Of a DNA stretch of 58,341 nucleotides, positions 53,788 through 58,341 are shown piece by piece. The stretch spans positions 1-58,341 of the forward strand of contig CACNYO010000004.1 of the NCBI GenBank assembly GCA_902624765.1, given 5' to 3'. The notes below the pieces were generated by a model that worked only from the letters and a program-made list of their open reading frames with translations, did not search any database and had not been told where the DNA came from. This stretch comes from an uncultured SAR86 cluster bacterium (lineage in GTDB: Bacteria > Pseudomonadota > Gammaproteobacteria > Magnimaribacterales > AG-339-G14). Position 1 is the first letter of the stretch; every line of letters starts with the position of its first letter. The position numbers and the translations under genes are program-made.

Positions 53788-54710
53788 ATTTGTTCTGTTC
53801 TTAAAAAGATAAAGAAACTCAGCGTGGCTAAAGAACATAATATGTGCCATATTCCGTGAGGTTGGATTAAAGAATCTGGATTACAAAGAGGTTGATTTGG
53901 ATAGCCTTGTAACCAGATTATAAAAGCTGAAATATATAAAAACATTCCAACGAAAAACCAAGGGAAATGCTTTCGTTCGTAGTCAGGTTGTGAGTTACAA
54001 ACTAGCCCAGGTAGCCAGAAAAATACAATCCACCAATATTGATCAAGATTATTAAAGATTTCTTGTGGAAATATTCCAAATATTGCAGCAACTAGAAAAC
54101 CTAAAAAACCAGATAAAAATCTCATTCTTTGGCTCCAGTATCTAAATAAGAATTCAGAAACTATCCATACACCGATAGAAACACCATAGACACTAAAACC
54201 TATTCCCATTCCATCCCCTAAAAACCACCTACCTAGTCCATATGCAACAATAATACTCAGATAAACTTTAAGGAATGTATTGACACTCCATCTAGCCATA
54301 ACTTTAAAGTTATATAGCCATGGGATAACAATATACATAACCATACTTAAATTATCTGCCCACCCTCCCCACTCAGTATGGGTACCGTGCATTAAAAAGG
54401 ATCCTGGACCTAAAAAGATAGCTGCGGACGCATATAGAATTGCTATTGGTGTTAGGGTATGAAAGGTATTTATGTTTTCATCATCTCTATTTAGAACGTG
54501 AAACATTATCAAGCCAGTTACCATAAACGATAAATTTGTAAGGGTATTTACAGGCTCTCTGAATATACTATCGCTAACTCTTTCACACCATCTGGAAACA
54601 CCGCCAATCTCCATTCCAGGTTCAAGAGAAATACTCACACCAAGAAATGCAAAGATTGCATAGAAAAAAAGAAATAAGAAACTTAAAAGATAAGCAAGAC
54701 GTATGGCCAT
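53769..54710 (-). CDS. Ceramidase-like membrane hydrolase (CREST superfamily)
   Basis: Membrane protein of 313 residues with about seven helices. The CREST pattern is readable: Cys42-Glu43, Asn55 in REPVNTLTNLSF, Ser104 and His108 in GSFLMHGTH, Asp119 in WADNLSM, and the C-terminal HGIWH pair (HxxxH). This matches alkaline ceramidases and related membrane hydrolases with a zinc site. The substrate may be a lipid amide, which is family-based inference. The start is 41 bases from the lipoprotein gene's stop. Confidence 0.8.
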   Translation of the reverse strand: MAIRLAYLLSFLFLFFYAIFAFLGVSISLEPGMEIGGVSRWCERVSDSIFREPVNTLTNLSFMVTGLIMFHVLNRDDENINTFHTLTPIAILYASAAIFLGPGSFLMHGTHTEWGGWADNLSMVMYIVIPWLYNFKVMARWSVNTFLKVYLSIIVAYGLGRWFLGDGMGIGFSVYGVSIGVWIVSEFLFRYWSQRMRFLSGFLGFLVAAIFGIFPQEIFNNLDQYWWIVFFWLPGLVCNSQPDYERKHFPWFFVGMFLYISAFIIWLQGYPNQPLCNPDSLIQPHGIWHILCSLATLSFFIFLRTEQIKKREA

Positions 54711-54750
54711 AATTAATTATATAGCCATAAAGTCTTGAAAATTAAAATAT

Positions 54751-55227
54751 TTACGGAGTTCTCATAACCTCAGGTGGAGTACACTTGAGGATAGAAGTTG
54801 TATTGAGTTCTTCTAATACTAATTTGAGTTTTCTGTATTCTGTGACTTCAGGATTTAAACCTACAGAGCTTATACCTATAAAACTAGTTCCAATTAAAGG
54901 ATCATGTTTTGTAAGACCATAAGTTGAATAACTGGTACTTCTATTTGCATTTTCTACAACTTTTTCAGACAAATTATTGATTAAATTAGAGATCCTAATT
55001 CTATTAGCTTGCATCTCAGAACAAGACAAAGTTTGAATATCTAAAGGATAGTGCAATGTTTCATCGTTAACTTCACCTTTACCACCGTTTTGCTCAATAA
55101 AGTCGTCAAGCATAATTGATGCAGATGAATAAGTTGTGACATTTGTTCCAGCGCAGTTTGCTAGAGCAAATACTAACAAAGGAAGGATCAATACTTTGTT
55201 AAATTTTTTCATGTTTATTATCTTCAT
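54751..55227 (-). CDS. Lipoprotein of unknown function
   Basis: Protein of 158 residues with a lipoprotein signal whose lipobox is ALANCAG (Cys25). The mature part is rich in Ser, Thr and Asn and contains three further Cys, one in TLSCSEMQANRIR and one in SILKCTPPE. I see no known domain. A GGAG at 7 bases before the first ATG supports that start. It diverges from the SLC13-type transporter. Confidence 0.72.
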   Translation of the reverse strand: MKIINMKKFNKVLILPLLVFALANCAGTNVTTYSSASIMLDDFIEQNGGKGEVNDETLHYPLDIQTLSCSEMQANRIRISNLINNLSEKVVENANRSTSYSTYGLTKHDPLIGTSFIGISSVGLNPEVTEYRKLKLVLEELNTTSILKCTPPEVMRTP

Positions 55228-55457
55228 AAACCCACTCCATGAAGTTTTTCCCCTTTATTTTTTCTCATTATTAAGAAAAAGAAGAATTTTATTGTCAAAA
55301 TGACACATAGTCAAACTAACAAAAACTTATTTTATAAATAAATTTTACTATATTTAGTGCTAAAAAGCCTTAATTTATAGCTGATCAAAGAGATTTTAAT
55401 TTAATTTAATTGTTTCATGATATCGGATTAAACTTAATGTAAAGTAACTATTCTTTT
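55228..55457. promoter_or_regulatory. Largest intergenic gap; divergent, very AT-rich
   Basis: About 230 bases between the lipoprotein and the transporter, which run apart. It must hold two promoters. It contains runs such as AATTTAATTTAATT and no recognisable hairpin, tRNA or ORF. I cannot pick a confident -35/-10 pair. Confidence 0.3.
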
Positions 55458-57230
55458 ATGGATACCAATCAAATCATACTTTCAATCATACTTTTAGTAA
55501 TGGTGGTGATGTTTATATGGGGAAGATATCGCTATGATGCTGTTGCGCTGACAAGTTTAGCTATTTTAGTGGTGCTTGGCTTTGTGCCAGCAAAAGAAGC
55601 ATTTGTTGGATTTGGCCATCCTGCTGTGATTACTGTCGCACTTGTTTTATTAATAAGTAAGGGCTTAGAAGCTTCAGGATTGATAGGTAAGATCGGTAAT
55701 TTACTTCAAAAAATTGCCAACAGTGAATTCCAATTTCTTGTCATCTTGATGGGAATTGCGGTTGTACTGTCTTCATTTATGAACAATATTGGTGCTATGG
55801 CAATGCTTTTACCAGTAACTTTAGGAATATGCCAAAAAATGAACTGGTCCCCTTCCAAATTTTTGATGCCGCTCGCATTTGCATCAATTTTAGGTGGAAT
55901 GAATACTAAAATAGGAACTCCTCCAAATATTATTATCTCTGAATTTAGAGATCAATATTCAGATCAAGGCTTTGAATTCTTCGATTTTGCCTATGCTGGT
56001 TTACCTGTAAGTATTGGCGGTTTGGTTTTCATAGCTTTATTAGGATTCATTCTTGTAAAAAATAGATCTGGGGAAAGTGACTCTTCCTCTTTAGTGGATA
56101 TCAATGAATATTTAGTGGAGTTGGTAATTGAGAAAGATAGTGAACTTATAGGTAAAAGAACTCAAGAGTTTAGGAAAGAGTTAGGATCTGACATTGTACT
56201 TATTGGTTCTGTCAATGAATCCTCAGATGCTAGAGAAATTTTAAGTAATTTTGATGAATTAAAAGAATCACAAATATTGCTTTTAAAAATTAATCCAGAA
56301 GAAGTATCTGGCATTCAAGAAAAATATGGACTATCCCTTAGAACAGAAATTAAAGATCTAGATTCAGGAAGTTTTGGTGAAATTGAAACTATGATTTCTC
56401 CTGGTTCTAGATTGATAGGTAGAACTATAGACTATTTTTCTACAATGGCTGGAAGGCAAATGGCTATTTTAGGACTTTGGAGAAAAGGAACAAATTTTCA
56501 AGGAAGTCTATCAAACGAGCACTTTAAATCTGGAGATGTATTATTAATTGCAACGAGGGAAGAACAAAAAGATACGAGCGAAAAAATGCAAGATCTTGGC
56601 TTGATGCCTTTGTGGCAAAGAGAGCTTGATGTAATAAAAGATGACTCTAAAATTTTTTTATCGTTAGGTTTATTTTCATTTAGCTTACTCCTTGTTATCA
56701 CTAATTTTTTAAATGTTGTCATAGCCTTTTTGCTATGCGTTCTCGCTTTTGTTGCTTCTAAATTACTAAAGCCAAATATGCTATATAGACATATTGAGTG
56801 GCCAGTCATTGTATTACTTGGAGCTATGATCCCAATTGGTGATGCATTGTATGAAAGTGGCCTTACCAATATTCTTGCAACTGCTATAGCTACTCAGTCA
56901 ATTCAATTTGGATTAGTAGGCACTTTAGTTATTTTAATGGTTGCAACCATGTGTTTATCAGATGTCATTAATAATGCAGCTACAGCAGTTATCATGGGGC
57001 CAATATCAGTCACTATAGCAAATCAGTTGGGTCATCCTACTGAACCTTTCTTGATGTGTGTTGCTATAGGTGCCAGCTGTGCATTTTTGTCTCCAATTGG
57101 GCATCAATGCAATACTTTAGTCATGGGACCGGGTAATTATAAATTTGGAGATTATTGGAAATTAGGATTACCTTTGGAATTGCTCATAATAGCAATTTCA
57201 ACCCCATTACTTCTAATTTTTTGGTTCTAG
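55458..57230 (+). CDS. SLC13/DASS-type transporter with two RCK_C domains
   Basis: Membrane protein of 590 residues. About five N-terminal helices hold a conserved SFMNNIGAMAMLLPV block and the GGMNTKIGTPPNIIISEF signature. Two cytoplasmic RCK_C (TrkA-C) domains lie at about residues 210-300 and 310-390. Further helices follow with a second LSDVINNAATAVIMGPIS block and a final GHQCNTLVMGPG. The arrangement matches SLC13 permeases such as those for sulfate or dicarboxylates. The substrate is unknown. Its stop overlaps the convergent small lipoprotein gene by 4 bases. Confidence 0.85.
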   Translation: MDTNQIILSIILLVMVVMFIWGRYRYDAVALTSLAILVVLGFVPAKEAFVGFGHPAVITVALVLLISKGLEASGLIGKIGNLLQKIANSEFQFLVILMGIAVVLSSFMNNIGAMAMLLPVTLGICQKMNWSPSKFLMPLAFASILGGMNTKIGTPPNIIISEFRDQYSDQGFEFFDFAYAGLPVSIGGLVFIALLGFILVKNRSGESDSSSLVDINEYLVELVIEKDSELIGKRTQEFRKELGSDIVLIGSVNESSDAREILSNFDELKESQILLLKINPEEVSGIQEKYGLSLRTEIKDLDSGSFGEIETMISPGSRLIGRTIDYFSTMAGRQMAILGLWRKGTNFQGSLSNEHFKSGDVLLIATREEQKDTSEKMQDLGLMPLWQRELDVIKDDSKIFLSLGLFSFSLLLVITNFLNVVIAFLLCVLAFVASKLLKPNMLYRHIEWPVIVLLGAMIPIGDALYESGLTNILATAIATQSIQFGLVGTLVILMVATMCLSDVINNAATAVIMGPISVTIANQLGHPTEPFLMCVAIGASCAFLSPIGHQCNTLVMGPGNYKFGDYWKLGLPLELLIIAISTPLLLIFWF

Positions 57231-57469
57231 TAACCCTGTATTATTGTTCCCCGAACAAAAAGTTCATAATAACGTGAGCAATTATAATTTCTTATTTCTA
57301 TCAACAAATCTAGATATTTTTGCTTGTCGGATTCCAATGAAGATTTATGATCTAAATAGCATGCATCAAACTCATCTAAATCATACATAGAGTTCTTTAC
57401 TACTTTTTGATAAGTGCAGGAAGATAAAAATAAAAATAAATAAAGTAACAGATAGTTATTGATTCTCAT
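57227..57469 (-). CDS. Small lipoprotein of unknown function
   Basis: Protein of 80 residues. The lipobox is LFLSSCTY (Cys18). The mature part is about 62 residues with two further Cys and no known domain. It overlaps the ion channel gene by 14 bases and probably shares its message. The stop codon overlaps that of the transporter on the other strand. Confidence 0.6.
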   Translation of the reverse strand: MRINNYLLLYLFLFLSSCTYQKVVKNSMYDLDEFDACYLDHKSSLESDKQKYLDLLIEIRNYNCSRYYELFVRGTIIQGY

Positions 57470-58181
57470 CTGCTCTAAGTTGACCGCTACTTGATTTCTT
57501 TGACATTACATCAACGATAATCCCAATTACCATATTCAACATAATGACTGCATTGAGCAGTATGAAACTTATAAAGTAAATCCAAACCCAAGGAAAGACC
57601 TCAATTATATCTTTCATGACGGCAGCCCAATCGTCGTAGGTGGCAACTTGCGCAAGAGTAAGCATAGCTAAACCAATGTTACCCCAATGTTCAGGATCTG
57701 TTGTTCCAAAAACTAATGTTCCTATTGCAGCCCAAATATAGATGAAAATGAACATCAGCAGAGCTACAAAACCAACTCTTGGAAGGGTTTCAAATAATGC
57801 ATCTACAATTTTCTTCAAAGCAGGAACGACAGTAATAATTCTTAATACTCTTACTATTCTAAGTAACCTTGCTACAAATGCTGTCTCCCCTCCCGTGATA
57901 GGAATTAGGCTAACTGTAACAATAATAAAATCGAAGACGTTCCAGCCCCCTTTGAAGAATTTAATCAACGACCTTTCTGCAACTATTCTGATAATAATCT
58001 CTATCAGAAAGAAGATAGTGATAGCAGTATCAAGGAAATTTAGTAATCCAACGTAATCATCTGGAAGATCATAAGAGCTTACACCTGCATAAATGGCTGA
58101 GCCAATTATTACGAAAATTACTATTCCATTAAAAAAACGGCTGTTTCTAATTTTTAAAAAGAATTGAACAATCTGATTCAT
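57456..58181 (-). CDS. Voltage-gated-type cation channel (six-helix ion transport protein)
   Basis: Protein of 241 residues with six helices, the bacterial single-domain channel layout. S4 carries four Arg at every third place (105, 108, 111, 114), the usual voltage sensor. The pore has the filter TYDDW at residues 181-185, where NaChBac has TLESW. No extended C-terminal coiled coil is seen. It likely passes Na+ or Ca2+ inward. The start is the ATG with a basic N terminus; no ribosome site is obvious. Confidence 0.85.
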   Translation of the reverse strand: MNQIVQFFLKIRNSRFFNGIVIFVIIGSAIYAGVSSYDLPDDYVGLLNFLDTAITIFFLIEIIIRIVAERSLIKFFKGGWNVFDFIIVTVSLIPITGGETAFVARLLRIVRVLRIITVVPALKKIVDALFETLPRVGFVALLMFIFIYIWAAIGTLVFGTTDPEHWGNIGLAMLTLAQVATYDDWAAVMKDIIEVFPWVWIYFISFILLNAVIMLNMVIGIIVDVMSKKSSSGQLRADENQ

Positions 58182-58213
58182 GTGCGGATTATATACTCAA
58201 GTAAAATTTAAGG

Positions 58214-58341
58214 TTAGTTATTTAAACAGAGATAAGAAAGATTTACACCTACATCTGTATTACTTCTAGAGAAAATATCTATACTGCTTCGATTATCAAA
58301 CGGTTTAACAAAAATATTCATAGATAAACAATTTATATAAA
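58214..58341 (-). CDS. C-terminal end of an edge-truncated gene (unknown)
   Basis: A minus-strand frame enters from the right edge and stops at 58214-58216. The visible 41 residues include MNIFVKPFDNRSSIDIFSRS and end VGVNLSYLCLNN. No family can be named and it may be chance, but length and position fit the tail of a larger gene lying beyond the window. Confidence 0.35.
   Translation of the reverse strand, partial: YINCLSMNIFVKPFDNRSSIDIFSRSNTDVGVNLSYLCLNN

Noticed and set aside
55228-55457. Riboswitch or small RNA in the largest gap
   Set aside because: The sequence is AT-rich with no paired stems or conserved riboswitch pieces.
1-58341. Prophage, CRISPR array, insertion sequence, tRNA or rRNA
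   Set aside because: No transposase, integrase, spaced repeats or cloverleaf-like sequence was seen by eye on either strand.

Overview
The window is a very compact, AT-rich stretch of bacterial chromosome. Gene content and gene order point to a marine gammaproteobacterium with a streamlined genome. The blocks lol-msbA-lpxK-kdsB-murB, DUF1285-ETF-QO-etfBA, csiV-mfd-gap-nqr and aceA-purB-mnmA-icd-clpSA-infA recall the order in Pseudomonas-like genomes. Low GC, zero-gap or overlapping neighbours, short leaders and many fatty-acid and dehalogenase genes make a SAR86-like lineage my best guess. That is an inference from content and style, because no rRNA gene is present. I see no rRNA, tRNA, CRISPR array, transposase or phage gene, and no gap between genes longer than about 230 bases.

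Layout. 1-3.6 kb: an edge-truncated MFS transporter, a 2,4-dienoyl-CoA-reductase-like SDR and an aldehyde dehydrogenase. 3.6-11.1 kb: envelope biogenesis, with LolC/E-type permease, LolD, an MsbA-LpxK fusion, KdsB, MurB, a LysE-type exporter and DUF1285. 11.1-16.6 kb: ETF-ubiquinone oxidoreductase facing EtfB-EtfA, then NfuA and exonuclease I. 16.6-20.3 kb: CsiV-like protein and a shortened Mfd. 20.3-31.2 kb: two acyl-CoA dehydrogenase subunits, a long GAPDH, the full Na+-pumping NADH:quinone reductase (NqrA-F), its flavin transferase ApbE and the small iron-delivery protein NqrM. 31.2-39.9 kb: isocitrate lyase, PurB, MnmA, isocitrate dehydrogenase, ClpS, ClpA, IF-1, a tiny membrane ORF and DUF2805.

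39.9-58.3 kb is accessory in character. A TetR regulator diverges from a tightly packed operon: GST-like protein, nitronate monooxygenase, DhlA-type haloalkane dehalogenase, membrane protein, metallo-beta-lactamase-fold hydrolase, second nitronate monooxygenase and DUF1330. Next come a GNAT enzyme, a PhoD-like phosphatase, a MAPEG protein and a second, LinB-type, haloalkane dehalogenase. Three paralogous secreted proteins of unknown function follow, around an enoyl-CoA hydratase and an alpha/beta hydrolase. The window ends with a CREST/ceramidase-like membrane enzyme, a lipoprotein, an SLC13-type transporter with RCK_C domains, a small lipoprotein and a voltage-gated-type cation channel.

The genes fit an aerobic heterotroph. 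Acyl-CoA dehydrogenases pass electrons through ETF and ETF-QO to quinone, Nqr turns NADH oxidation into a sodium gradient, and isocitrate lyase feeds acetyl-CoA carbon into the glyoxylate bypass. The most novel material is the TetR-linked operon, the secreted paralog family, the MsbA-LpxK fusion and an Mfd that lacks its third domain.
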